From the NCBI GenBank assembly GCA_027493875.1, contig JAOSJX010000025.1, positions 1 to 64,000 on the forward strand: a DNA stretch of 64,000 nt. The letters run 5' to 3'. The DNA is from Deltaproteobacteria bacterium (GTDB taxonomy: Bacteria > Lernaellota > Lernaellaia > JACKCT01). Under the pieces are notes generated by a model, which was not told where the DNA came from, did not search any database, and was given only the letters and a program-made list of their open reading frames with translations. The position numbers and the translations under genes are program-made. Shown here in pieces: positions 39,239 through 48,895 of this stretch; the stretch's first letter is position 1; each line of letters starts with the position of its first letter.

Positions 39239-40561
39239 CTACTCCTCTCCGCCGTCATCGTCTTTCGGCGGGTCCACCCACGTCACGTTTGCGTGCTCAA
39301 AGAGAAAATCGAGGGCCTTGTCCTGCCGGATGGAGAATTTCAGGTCCTCGACGTGATCGTCTTTCTGATACTCCGCGGCGATCTCCGCGACGGAGCGGTT
39401 GTAACGTCCCGCGATCTCGGCGTACCGCGCCTCGAGATCCTCGTCGGCGCATTCCAGCCCCTTCCTTCGCGGCGATGGCGTCAAGCAAGAGCGTCGCCTT
39501 GACCTCGCGGACCGCCTCCGGACGCGTGCGTTCGTCGGCGCCGTCCATAATCGCCTGGACGTCCTCGCGGCGCATGCCGGAATAGGACAGGCTCCGGCGC
39601 ATATTCTCCACCATGGACGCGGTCTGCCGCGCGACCATCGAATCGGGCACGTCGAAATCATTGGCCGCGAGCAGCGCCTTCACGGCCTCGTCGCGGTCGA
39701 AATGCCGCGCGCGGTGCGCGGCTTCCGCCGCGCAGCGATTCGCGCTCGCGGGCGCGCAACTCGTCGAGCGAGGCCAGCTCGGCGCTCACGTCCTTGGCGA
39801 ATTCGTCGTCCAAGGCCGGAATCACGCGTTCTTTGATGGCGCCGAGCGTCACATGAAAACGGGCCGCCTTGCCGGCCAGCGGCTTGTGCCCGTAGTCCTC
39901 CGGAAAGGTCAGGTCGAGGTCTTTCTCCTCCCCCGCGCCGAGCCCCTTCACGCCATCCTCGAATCCCGGAATGAACGAGCCGGACCCGAGCTCCAAAAGC
40001 TGGTTCTCGCCTTTGCCGCCTTCGAAGGGCTCGCCGTCGATGGTCCCCTCGAAGGTAACCTCGACGATATCGCCGTCCTTGGCGGGCCGCTGTTCCTCGA
40101 TCGTCCGAAGCTGCGCGCGCATCTCCGCCATACGCTTGAGGCGGTCCTCCACCGCTCTGTCCGCCACCTGGACCTTTTGCCGCTTGACGGCCAGTCCTTT
40201 GTAGTCCTTGGGCTCGATCGTCGGAGAAACCTCCACCGTGGCCCGCGCGGAGAACGAGCCGTCGTCCGCAAAGCCGCTCTCCCTCGATTTCCGGCCGCGC
40301 GACGATGGCCAGCGAATGCTCCTCGACGGCCTTTTTAAGACCCTCTTCGAGCAATTCGCCGCGGATCTCTTCGTTCACGTGATCGCCGTAGTGCCGCTCG
40401 AGCAGCGACCGCGGGGCCTTGCCCGGCCGAAATCCGCGGATTTGCGCCTGTTTTCGAAGCGTCCGATACATCTCGTTGCGCGCTTCGCTGACGCGCCCGG
40501 CGTCCGCCGTCAAGACGATTCGGCGCTTCACGTCCGATATTTTTTCAACAACGATGTCCAT
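39239..40561 (-). CDS. tig: Trigger factor, ribosome-associated chaperone/PPIase (frame-split)
   Basis: About 440 aa, normal length, recovered from four overlapping frames (indels near 40276, 39730 and 39470). The N-terminal ribosome-binding domain has the tail motif [10 protein letters not shown], the usual GFRxGxxP. The FKBP-type PPIase domain follows ([54 protein letters not shown]). The C-terminal helical chaperone arms end [20 protein letters not shown] is 8 bases before ATG. An essential-type housekeeping gene broken three times within 0.8 kb is the best single sign of sequencing error here. Confidence 0.92.
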
Positions 40562-40654
40562 GTCGTTTGTTCCTGAAAATGGGGTGCGTTGCGTCAGGAA
40601 TGAGAAGACCTCCCCCTTACATCATGCCCCCAAAACGTCAAGAAATGCGGGGCG

Positions 40655-42988
40655 TTAGTCGCCGTCCGGGCCCGGCGGATCGACCGCTCTTCGAATCTCG
40701 CGAACGAGCGTGTCGGCGCGGTAGGGCTTTTGAAGGAACCCGGCGAGGCCGCGGCCGGCGAACCGGCGCGTCGCCTCGTTTTTCGAGAATCCGCTCGTGA
40801 GCACGACGCGCGCGCCCGGATGGCGCCGGCGCAATTCGCGAAAGGTTTCCTCGCCGTCCATGCGCGGCATGGTCATATCCAGAAGCACGGCCCGGACGTC
40901 GCCCCCTCGTTTGTCGTAGACGTCCAGCGCCTCCTCGCCGCCGGCCGCCGTCTCCACCCGGTATCCCGCGTGCTCGAGAATGCGGCGCGCCGTTTCGCGG
41001 ACTTCTTCCTCGTCGTCCACGACGAGAACGAGGCCGTCCTCCGTGTCGAGCGCCGGCAACGGCTCGTAACCCGGAACGGGCGTCGCGGGGACCGGCTCCG
41101 CGCCGGTGGGAAAGAACACCGTGAACAAACTCCCGCGGCCCGGCTCGCTGAACACCTTGATGGCGCCGCCGTGGCCGCGCACGATGCCCAGAACCGCCGC
41201 GAGCCCGAGCCCCTTGCCCGTGAATTTCGTCGTAAAAACGGATCGAAGATGCGTTCGACGGTGGCCGCGTCCATGCCGTACCCCGTATCGGCGACTTCCA
41301 GGTAAACGGCGGGCCCCGGGGTCATGGCGTCGCCGACGATCGCCGAGGCCAAATCCTCCTCCGTGCACCCTATTTCCCCGGTCCGCACCGTGATCGTCCC
41401 GGGTTGATCGCCCAGCGCGTCGGACGCGTTCGTCATCAGATTCAAAACGACCTGGCGGATTTGCGTCGGGTCCGCGGTGAACGCCGGCAGGTTGCGGTCG
41501 AGCGCGAAACGCAGTTCCGCGCGCTTTGAAATGGACACGCCGACGAGGCCCGTGACGTCCTCGACGATCTCCGACAGATTCACCGGTTCCACCTCGAAGG
41601 AGCCCCGTCCGGAGTAGGCGAGCATCTGGTTCGCCAGATCCGCCGCGCGTTGGGCCGTCCGCTCGATGGCTTGGAGATTGGCCGCCACCCCGCCGGCGGC
41701 GGGGCCGGCGAGGCGCGCCGTCGCCAGGCTCGCGTTGCCGAGGATTCCGGTCAGCAGATTGTTGAAATCGTGCGCGACGCCGCCCGCGAGCATGGCGAGG
41801 CTTTCGAGCCGCTGCGCGTGATGGATTCGCCCTTCGAGCTTGCGCCGCTCCTCCTCCTCCCGCCGCCAATCGGTGACGTCGACGCCGTTGGCGATGACGT
41901 ACTCCACGCGGCCGGCGCGGTCGGTGATCACCGTGCTCGACCACGCCACGCGGCGCGGCCGGCCGTCGATTTTGATCCAGTCGTTTTCCACGGCCATCGG
42001 CGCCGTCGACGCCGCCATCTGGCGCGCCGCCGCGCGCACCTGTTCGCGCTCCACGGGATCGACGAACAAATCCCACACGTATTCGCCCACGACCTCCGCT
42101 TCCTTGCGTCCGGTGACCGCCTCGCAGGCCCGGTTGAAACGCACGACGCGTCCGCCGCGGTCGAACACGACGAGCAGCGCGCCGAGCGTGTCGAAAACCG
42201 TCGAGACGAAATTGCGTTCGAGGGTCAGCGATTCGATCGACCGCTTGCGCTCCAGCGCGTTCACGATGATGTTGCCGATGGTCCCCACCAGCGCGATGTC
42301 CTCGTCCGACCACGTGCGCCGGCGGTGGACGCCGGTGATGCCGACGCCGCCGACAAGAACGCCCTGCAGCGTTTGGGGAATGAGCACGATCGATTGTTCG
42401 CCGAAAAGTTCGAGAAGATGCCGCTCGCGGCGCCACGCGCCCGGCATGCTTTGGACGTCGTCGATCCGAACGACTTCCTGCCGTTCGAGCAGCCGGCGCA
42501 CCAGCGGAAGCTTGTCGAGCGCGATCGCCAGCACGTCCGGTACGGAGGAGCGGACGCCGTCCGCGCACCATTCGTATGCTTCCGCCAGGCGATCCGGGTT
42601 GTTTTCGTCGATCCGGTAAAAAAAAGCATCGGTCGGCGCCGACCTGCCGTCCCACCGCGCCGAGCGATTGGTTCACCCCTTCCGGAACGCGCGAGGCCGG
42701 GAGGTTGATGAACTTGGCCGAAATCGTCGACGCGAGTTTTTCGAGATCGACCCGGTGGCGCAGCGCGTCCTCGTAGGCCCGGCGATCCTCCCGGCGCTCC
42801 CGCAAACGCACCGCCGAGACCACGATCGCCGCCGCGCCGAGCACCCAAAGGAGAATATGAAACGCAATATCGACGGCGAAATACCGCGGGCGCGCCGGCT
42901 GCGCGAAAATCTCCCACGCCAGCAAGGACCCGAGCAATAACGACCACGCCGCGAAAATACCCGTCGCGTTGCGTTTGACGATATCCAT
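40655..42988 (-). CDS. Hybrid sensor histidine kinase: TM-GAF-PAS-HisKA-HATPase-REC (frame-split)
   Basis: About 777 aa. Start [15 protein letters not shown] with two membrane helices (~8-60), a GAF-like domain ([16 protein letters not shown] ... [11 protein letters not shown]), a PAS domain ([18 protein letters not shown] ... [12 protein letters not shown]), HisKA with [15 protein letters not shown] (phospho-His), HATPase (N box [11 protein letters not shown]1 [10 protein letters not shown]2 GKGLGLAAV) and a C-terminal receiver with Asp in [12 protein letters not shown]. Two indels split it (A run near 42616; missing T near 41238, within DPFFTTKF). It is divergent from a stand-alone receiver gene 160 bases away, a probable partner. 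Confidence 0.88.
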   Translation of the reverse strand: MDIVKRNATGIFAAWSLLLGSLLAWEIFAQPARPRYFAVDIAFHILLWVLGAAAIVVSAVRLRERREDRRAYEDALRHRVDLEKLASTISAKFINLPASRVPEGVNQSLGAVGRQVGADRCFFLPDRRKQPGSPGGSIRMVRGRRPLLRTGRAGDRARQASAGAPAARTAGSRSDRRRPKHAGRVAPRAASSRTFRRTIDRAHSPNAAGRSCRRRRHHRRPPPAHVVGRGHRAGGDHRQHHRERAGAQAVDRIADPRTQFRLDGFRHARRAARRVRPRRTRRAFQPGLRGGHRTQGSGGRGRIRVGFVRRSRGARTGARGGAPDGGVDGADGRGKRLDQNRRPAAPRGVVEHGDHRPRRPRGVRHRQRRRRHRLAAGGGGAAQARRANPSRAAARKPRHARGRRRARFQQSADRNPRQREPGDGAPRRPRRRRGGGQSPSHRADGPTRGGSGEPDARLLRTGLLRGGTGESVGDRRGRHGPRRRVHFKARGTAFRARPQPAGVHRGPDANPPGRFESDDERVRRAGRSTRDDHGADRGNRVHGGGFGLGDRRRRHDPGARRLPGSRRYGVRHGRGHRRTHLRSVFTTKFTGKGLGLAAVLGIVRGHGGAIKVFSEPGRGSLFTVFFPTGAEPVPATPVPGYEPLPALDTEDGLVLVVDDEEEVRETARRILEHAGYRVETAAGGEEALDVYDKRGGDVRAVLLDMTMPRMDGEETFRELRRRHPGARVVLTSGFSKNEATRRFAGRGLAGFLQKPYRADTLVREIRRAVDPPGPDGD

Positions 42989-43147
42989 GGCGTCATATCC
43001 CCGCCGGCGAACCGCGGCCGATGAACGGACGCCCGGCCGGGCCTTCATGGATCGAAAACAAAGAAAATTAAAGGAGTTGCCGGTCCGGGACGTAACGCAT
43101 GTTAGGAGAAAGCCCCCGGCCTCGTAAAGAAGGCGGGGGGACGTGTG

Positions 43148-43600
43148 ATGATAACGCCCATGGTCGAGCCGAAGAATCCGCGCGCCGCGCGTGTGCTCGT
43201 GGTGGATGACGACGACACGATGCGCGGCCTCATCGCCCGCGTTCTCGAACGCGAGGGCCTGCAAACGACGCTCGCCCCCGACGGCGACGCCGCGCTGGAG
43301 GCCGCCGGCACGCAGCGCTTCGATCTCATCGTGACGGATATTCATATGCCCGGAAAAGACGGGCTGGAATTGCTCATGGAATTGCGCCGGCGGGCCGAGA
43401 ACGTGCCGGTCATCGCCGTCTCCGGCGGCGCGGGCCGGGGGTTTATGTCCTACCTGCCCGCGGCGGAACACTTCGGCGCGCGCACCACGCTCACCACGCC
43501 GCTCGACTTCGGCACCTTTCTCGACGCCGTCCGCGACGCGCTCAAAAACCCGCGCGGCGCCCCCCATCGTTTCAACGATTCTCCCTCGGCTCTCCCCTAG
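43148..43600 (+). CDS. Stand-alone response-regulator receiver protein (atypical switch residue)
   Basis: 150 aa. [22 protein letters not shown] gives the acidic pocket and [16 protein letters not shown] the phosphorylation Asp; PVIAVSGG carries the switch Ser. Where canonical receivers have Lys before Pro (TKPF), this protein reads TTPLDF, so the conserved Lys is replaced by Thr. No output domain. The ATG at 43148 follows GGGGGG; GTG 43145 is adjacent. Its stop codon TAG is part of the CTAG border of the hairpin element. Confidence 0.82.
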   Translation: MITPMVEPKNPRAARVLVVDDDDTMRGLIARVLEREGLQTTLAPDGDAALEAAGTQRFDLIVTDIHMPGKDGLELLMELRRRAENVPVIAVSGGAGRGFMSYLPAAEHFGARTTLTTPLDFGTFLDAVRDALKNPRGAPHRFNDSPSALP

Positions 43601-43779
43601 CCCGCATTTCTCACCAGCTTTCTACTGCGGCGACGGATCCGTCGGCTGCGACTTGCGTTTCGGCCCGCGCCCGCTGCGACGTACTGTTCTGGTACGCCTC
43701 GCGTTCGCGGCCCTCGAACGCAGCGTCTCGCCTGCCGCCTCCGCCGCCTCGCGACGAAACCCGGTGAGAAATGCGGGCT
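43596..43779. repeat. Long-hairpin repeat element, family B (MITE-like)
   Basis: 184 bp with perfect 20-bp terminal inverted repeats, CCTAGCCCGCATTTCTCACC at 43596-43615 and its complement at 43760-43779. The inner arms pair imperfectly towards a centre near GTACTGTTCTGGTAC (~43681-43695). It is bounded by CTAG and shares its right CTAGG with the family A element that follows. A 17-base identity to its end occurs at 30569-30585. The 388-base gap between the receiver gene and the lipoprotein gene is almost filled by elements A and B. Confidence 0.82.
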
Positions 43780-43945
43780 AGGAACCTGTAGGGCATCGAC
43801 CGGCACGTCGCCGGATGAGCGCCAGGACGCCGATCTCTGCGTCACGAAGGCTTAAAATACGTTCCAGTATTTCCGCGCCTTCCTTCCTTGACCTCGCCGC
43901 CCAGGCACTCACCGGCTCGACCATCGATGCCCTTCAGGCTCCTAG
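43775..43945. repeat. Long-hairpin repeat element, family A copy 2 (MITE-like)
   Basis: 171 bp, colinear with the copy at 7712-7879 with about ten substitutions and one 3-bp insertion (CGG repeated near 43800). CTAG at both ends. The terminal repeats here have two mismatches to each other. Non-coding; bases 43946-43988 after it show nothing recognisable. Confidence 0.85.
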
Positions 43946-43988
43946 GCCGGCTCGAAACCGCGGGCAGGGTCAACAACCGGCGTCAAGA

Positions 43989-44777
43989 TCACCAGCCGCA
44001 CCCGACCCGGAAGCTGTCCGCGCCGTAATCCAGATAATTGATAATCCACGCGACGGCGAAGTGCTTCGCGTGCGCGACGAAGTCCGCGACGTCTTCGTCT
44101 TGCGCCGCCGCTTCCCGCATGCATTCACCGTCCACGTCGATCAGCCCTGACGCGGTTCCCAGTCCCGGGACGCGCGTCGAAAGGCGTTGGACGTCGGGTC
44201 CCTCGGCCCATACGTCGCCGGCGTCGGCCGGAAAGAAGCCGGGGAGGTCCGACCAGGCTTCGATGAACGTGACCTCGCCGTACTCGTTGAACGTGAACTC
44301 CTCGTAGATCGGGCAAGGTTCTCCGCCGTTGTAGGAGAAGACGACGCGGCATCGGCCGAACGGTTGAACGTCGAAGGCGCGGCAATCGCGCTCGGGCACC
44401 GCGGTCGGGTAGAGACGAAGCAGCTTGTCGATCCGGATCATGTTTTTCCGGCCGAAGCCCGTGAGCTTGAGCCACGGCGGCCACTCCCAACGGGCGACAA
44501 GCTCCGAGTAATTGGGGATCGAATCGGGATCGGCGGAGGAATCCAGCGTGTCGAAGTAGATGCGGCTCTGCTCGGCGTAATATTCGGGCGAGAAGTTCGG
44601 AATCATCGCCGACGAGGTCGGCGCCGCACCGCCTTCGTCATCGCACGCGGGTGAATCGGTATCGTCATCCGCCGGGACGCCGTCGCCGTTGTTGTCGTCA
44701 TCGCCTTCGCAGGAAATCGTGACACCGGCGGCGAGGAGCAGCATTGCCGCGAGCGCAAGAAAGAATCGTCGTTTCAT
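43989..44777 (-). CDS. Secreted lipoprotein of unknown function
   Basis: 262 aa. Lipoprotein signal MKRRFFLALAAMLLLAAGVTISC followed by an Asp/Asn/Gly tether. The mature domain (~60-262) has several Trp/Tyr/Pro-rich stretches (WEWPPWLKLTGFGRKNM) and paired cysteines (RDCRAFDVQPFGRC). It ends ...RVGCGW, the same three terminal residues as the unrelated protein at 51260. I do not recognise the family. Third gene of a tight - strand run after a kinase and a GT-C gene. Confidence 0.7.
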   Translation of the reverse strand: MKRRFFLALAAMLLLAAGVTISCEGDDDNNGDGVPADDDTDSPACDDEGGAAPTSSAMIPNFSPEYYAEQSRIYFDTLDSSADPDSIPNYSELVARWEWPPWLKLTGFGRKNMIRIDKLLRLYPTAVPERDCRAFDVQPFGRCRVVFSYNGGEPCPIYEEFTFNEYGEVTFIEAWSDLPGFFPADAGDVWAEGPDVQRLSTRVPGLGTASGLIDVDGECMREAAAQDEDVADFVAHAKHFAVAWIINYLDYGADSFRVGCGW

Positions 44778-44804
44778 TGATGGGGCCTCTTCGTTACCCG
44801 CAGG

Positions 44805-46386
44805 TTAGTTCCATGAACACCGGTACACAACGTATTGGGCGCCGGGGCGGACGCGGCTGGGTTTGCTTTGCCAGACGGGTTCGAGGACGCCGTGCGTGTC
44901 GCGGCCGGAGAAGTGGAAGAATTGTTCGTCCCAGAGTTTGAACATGACGAGATAGTCGGGACGGCGTTCGGCGAGATGCGTCCAGAGGGCGGCTTTCGTG
45001 CGGTCCTCGCGGTTGACGCGCGCGACGTCGGGGTCAGTGAGGCCGACGAGATCGAGAACACGGCGGTTCGAAAAATAAAGCGGCGCGCCGATGTCGTGCG
45101 CGGCGATGAGGGCATTTTCCGGCGTGTTGTCACGCAGCCAGAGGGCGGTGGCGTGCGCGCCGCGCTCGGTGCTGACGATATCCTTGCGAAAATCGACGAT
45201 CCGTTCGGCGAAATCCATGGACGCGCCGGCGAGCATCACAAACGCCGCGACGAAACGCAGCGCGAGTTCCGCGCGGCGCTCTCGTGTCCATCGCGCGAAC
45301 GCGCCGAGGCCGACGCCGCTGACAATGACGTACAGCAGCACGATCGGCATCTGGTAACGCAGCCAATACATGTTGAGCGCCATGCCGAAGCGCGCGATGT
45401 AGGCGGCGTAGAAGAGCAGAGAAAAAAGCGGAATTTCGAACCGTCCCGGACCTTTCCGGAGAAGGTGCCACGCGCCGAGCAGGAAAAAGGGCACGAACAA
45501 TCCGAGACGAAGGACGAGTTTGAACACGGCGAACGTCGCGGCGCCGGCGCTGGACAGAAGCGTGGCGCTCTCGGCCACGAAGAACGTCGCTTTGGCGCCG
45601 GCGGTGGACGGCAGCCACGACCCCGTCAAAAAAATAGTTGAGCATCAGCGACGGCGCCGCGAGAGCGATGAAGATCCCCGTGGCGGCGGCGATCGACGCC
45701 AAGCGGACCGGGTCTTTCGCGCGGGCGGCGGAAACCCACGTGGGCGTCCAGCACGCCGCCGCGAGGAACCATCCTTCGGGCCGCGTCCAGACGGCGAGGG
45801 CGAGCGCGACGGCGAGCGCGTAGGGCGGCCGGTTTGCGCCGCGCGTCTTTTCGAGCAACCACCACGCGGCGGCGACGAGCGCGACGAAGAACGTCGTTTC
45901 CATGCCGTTGAGCGAATGCTGGGCGAAGGCGCCCGACAAACCCACGAGAAACCCGGCGGCCCAGGCGGCGGCGCGTGTTCCCGAAAGACGGCGCGCGACA
46001 AGAAAAGAGAAATAAGCGGCGAAAGCGTGGGACGCGAAGCCGATCCAGCGGGCGGCTCGTTCGAGGCCGGCGAGTTTTCCGAGGAGGGCGAGCAGCGCCA
46101 CGTGCAGGGGGCTCGTCACGCCGAGCAGCGGATGCCCCGGCGCGAGTTCGAATGCGCCGCGCTCCATCAGGTTTCGCGCCGCGGCGAGGCTGATGTAGCT
46201 GTCGTCGAACGGAAAGAGGTTGTTGCCGGCGGCGATCCGGAACGCGACGTAGCCGATGGCCGTCGGGACGAGTGCCGCGACGATAGGTTCCCACCGTTTC
46301 GGCGCGGGCTCGGGGTGGTCCGCCGGGCGCGCGAATTTCGCGTAGGCCAGCGCGACGAGCGCGAGAATCCACGACGCCGCGATCAC
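44805..46386 (-). CDS. GT-C fold membrane glycosyltransferase (paralogue 2, frame-split)
   Basis: About 526 aa. GTG start at 46386, 7 bases after the kinase stop. The first loop has the acidic pair FPFDDSYISLAAARNL; TRPEGW matches the ARPDG position of paralogue 1. An extra base in the A run near 45632 splits it within LNYF-TGSWLPS. The C-terminal soluble part (HDIGAPLYFSNRRVLDLVGLTDPDVAR) is shared with the paralogues. Predicted lipid-linked sugar transferase. Confidence 0.75.
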
Positions 46387-46393
46387 GGAGGGT

Positions 46394-48303
46394 TCATTCC
46401 TCGGGGCGGACGGTGCGGGCGCCCTCGGGCAAGATGGAGACGAGTTGGTGGAAGTCGAAGGGCTTGGTCAGCACCGTCGCGCCCTTTGCGATGAGGCCGC
46501 TCTTTTCCGCTTTTTCGCGGGCGATGCGGTGGCCGGTGGTGAAGACGATTTTTTGCTCGGGACGGATCTCCAGCACGTGCGCGGCGAATTCCTCGCCGGG
46601 CATGCCCGGCAGCACGAGGTCCACGAGCACCACGTCGTAGGCGTCAGGTTTCTTTTGTAGATTTCCAGCGCCCGTTCCGCCTCGCCGACGAGCGTGACCT
46701 GCGTGCCCGTGGCGCGGAACGCGGCGGCGCAGAATTCGCGGATGACTTCTTCGTCGTCCACCACAAGCACGTGCACGGTTTCCGCGCGCGGCGCGTTTTG
46801 ATCGTCGTCCTGATCGGGAAGGGCCATGACCCGCATCACCGGAAGATGAATCGTGACGATGGTTCCCTCGCCGGGGCGGCTTTGGATGTCGAGCATCCCG
46901 CCGAGGTTGGCGACGATGCTCTCGACCGCGGTGAGGCCCAAGCCGCGCCGGGTGGATTTGGTGGTGAAAAACGGCTCCGTGACTTTTTCCAGGTCGGCCG
47001 TTTCGATGCCGATGCCGTTGTCGCGTACGGTGATGCGGACGTATTCGCGTTCCTCTCCCTCGTCCGTCGTGATCAGTTCGCCGGCGGTGCGGACTTCGAC
47101 GGCGCCGCCGTCCGGAAGCGCGTCCCACGAATTGTTGACCAGGTTTTCGATCATCTGCGTGACGTAAATGGGGTCGGCGTAGACCGGGCCGACCGTGTCC
47201 TCGCCCTCGAAGCTGAGAAGCACGTTGCGGTCCACCGACGAACGCATGCGGTCCACGACCTGTTTCAGGATCTGATTCAGCGCCAACGGCTGCGGTTGCC
47301 CGCGCCCGGAGCGCGTGCAGGCGATGAGCTGCTGGGTGAGGTTTTCGATCCGCCGCGCGGCTTCTTCGATGCGTTCGATGTAGGGGCGCGCGGGGTGCGT
47401 GCGTTCGGTCATGACGCGGAGCAGGCTGGAATTGGACAGGATGCCGATGAGGGTGGCGTCGAATTCGGACGCGATCGCCTCGGCGAGACTGCGCATCATT
47501 TCCAGGTTGCGGGCGCGCTGCAGGCGCGTTTCGAGAACGACCTCGCGGGTGATGTCGCGGGCGAAACCGACGACGCCGAGAAAGCGGCCGTCGGGCGCGG
47601 TGAGCGGTCCGTAGCTGATGGAAAAGCGCAGGATGCGTCCGTCCTTGTGCCGAATCCGAAGATTGGCGAGAAGGCCCGCGCGGCCGGACCGTGCGTCACG
47701 CATGAGCTGGGAGAACAGCGGGCGGTCTTCCTCGTGCGTCGCGGTGGTGGCGAACCCGCCGACGATGTCGGCGTGCTTGTACCCGGTGCGCGGCTCCAAC
47801 TGGTTGTTGATGTAAATGACGCGTCCGTCGGTGTCGGTCAGGTAGACGATGTCGTTGACGTAGTCGAGGAGCGGCAATTCCAGCAGCGGGTCGGACGAGA
47901 GCATCGACAGCGAGATTTCGGGGGAACTGCCTTCCTTTTCCGCCATGAACAGCACGGCGTCCTCGGGGGCCCCGCCGTCGCCGCCGAGGGCGAGCGCGGC
48001 GAAGCTCCAGCCGTTGCCGACAAAAGCGGCGCGGTCGACCGGGAGATCGGCGGGCAGCGCGTAGCGGACCGATTTGGACGAGCGGCGAGCTTCGGCGGCG
48101 ACGCCGTCGAACCAGGCGGCGAGTTCCTTACCGAACAGCTTTGCCGCCGGTGTCCCGGCCAGCGTGTCGCGCGCGACGTCGTGGGCGCGAAAAAACGCCG
48201 TGTTCCCGTCGAGCAGACGGTGTTGGGCGTCAAGCGCAAAAACGGGCCGATCGCACAGGTCAGCCCATCGGCCGCATACCCATGCCGGCTTTTGATGATT
48301 CAT
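46394..48303 (-). CDS. Hybrid PAS histidine-kinase-like protein without the phospho-accepting His (frame-split)
   Basis: About 636 aa from ATG 48303. An N-terminal PAS-like region (PVFALDAQHRLLDGNTAFF), a second PAS with PAC (DIVYLTDTDGRVIYINNQLE ... GVVGFARDITRE), a dimerisation helix pair, HATPase (NLVNNSWDAL, VRDNGIGIE, RRGLGLTAV) and a receiver (VVLVDLVLPGMPGEE, TKPFDF). At the HisKA position the related kinase at 40655 reads VAHDFNNLL, but here it reads IASEFDATL, so His is Ser. ATP-binding motifs remain. An indel near 46655 splits the receiver. No membrane helix. Confidence 0.82.
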
Positions 48304-48378
48304 GAAATCCCACCGACCCGCCGCTAAACGGTTTCCATCAATATAATTCCAAGTTCGATCCGCCCGCAAGAAAGTTTC

Positions 48379-48408
48379 TTGACACCCGTTCGGACGCGCC
48401 GATATAAG
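48379..48408 (+). promoter_or_regulatory. Sigma70-type promoter for the Asp-rich lipoprotein gene
   Basis: TTGACA (48379-48384), an 18-base spacer and TATAAG (48403-48408), followed by a short leader with GGGGAGGG before the TTG start. Confidence 0.7.
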
Positions 48409-48436
48409 GACTTGCCGATTCCCCGGGGAGGGCCCT

Positions 48437-48871
48437 TTGATTCCCAAATGGACCGTGCCGACAGCGCTTGGCCTATTGGCCGCCGCGGCGATGCTCGCCG
48501 TTTCGGGTGCGTTCGTCTCCGGCTGCGCGGACAAGGAGCCTTTCGCGGAGCCGCACTGGTTCAACTGCAAGCCGATCCTCGCGCGGCTCGACGAGTGCGG
48601 CATTCTGGTGTCCTTCGACGGCGAAACCGAGGCCGATCCGGAGGAAGCCTACAACTCCTGCCAGTTCGCCAAAGGCAATATGTGGGTCCGCACGCGGAAA
48701 TGCTACCGCGAAACGGAAACGTGCGAGGAACTCGGCGAATGCCTCTTCGACCACGGGTTTCTCGTCCCCGGCGAAGGCGAGGACGATGATACGTCGATTG
48801 ACGACGATTCGGCGGCGGATGACGACACGTTCGCGGATGACGACACGGCGGCGGACGACGATACCGAGTAG
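48437..48871 (+). CDS. Small Cys-containing lipoprotein with Asp-rich C-terminal tail
   Basis: 144 aa. TTG start preceded by GGGGAGGG at good spacing. Signal with lipobox VSGC, a ~75-residue domain with six Cys (FNCKPILARLDECG, SCQFAKG, RKCYRETETCEELGECLFDHG), then a ~30-residue tail of DDD units with Ser/Thr/Ala/Phe. The Cys domain has an ELGECL segment loosely like the LDEC..CLC end of the MYXO-CTERM triplet but lacks their sorting tail. Function unknown. Confidence 0.75.
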   Translation: MIPKWTVPTALGLLAAAAMLAVSGAFVSGCADKEPFAEPHWFNCKPILARLDECGILVSFDGETEADPEEAYNSCQFAKGNMWVRTRKCYRETETCEELGECLFDHGFLVPGEGEDDDTSIDDDSAADDDTFADDDTAADDDTE

Positions 48872-48895
48872 GCCGAGCGCCCGGACGGCCGCGGG

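Noticed and set aside
39239-40561. tig as a pseudogene
   Set aside because: Three single-base shifts restore a full-length, motif-complete trigger factor in its conserved operon; error is far more likely than decay.
40655-43567. One very long - strand frame through the hybrid kinase
   Set aside because: Only its two ends carry kinase sequence; the middle is out of frame with the PAS/HisKA part, which reads correctly in a neighbouring frame. It is produced by two indels.
43597-43945. Short proteins encoded in the gap after the receiver gene
   Set aside because: The frames there lie entirely within the two palindromic elements and lack ribosome sites; similar frames appear in the other element copy only because the DNA is repeated.
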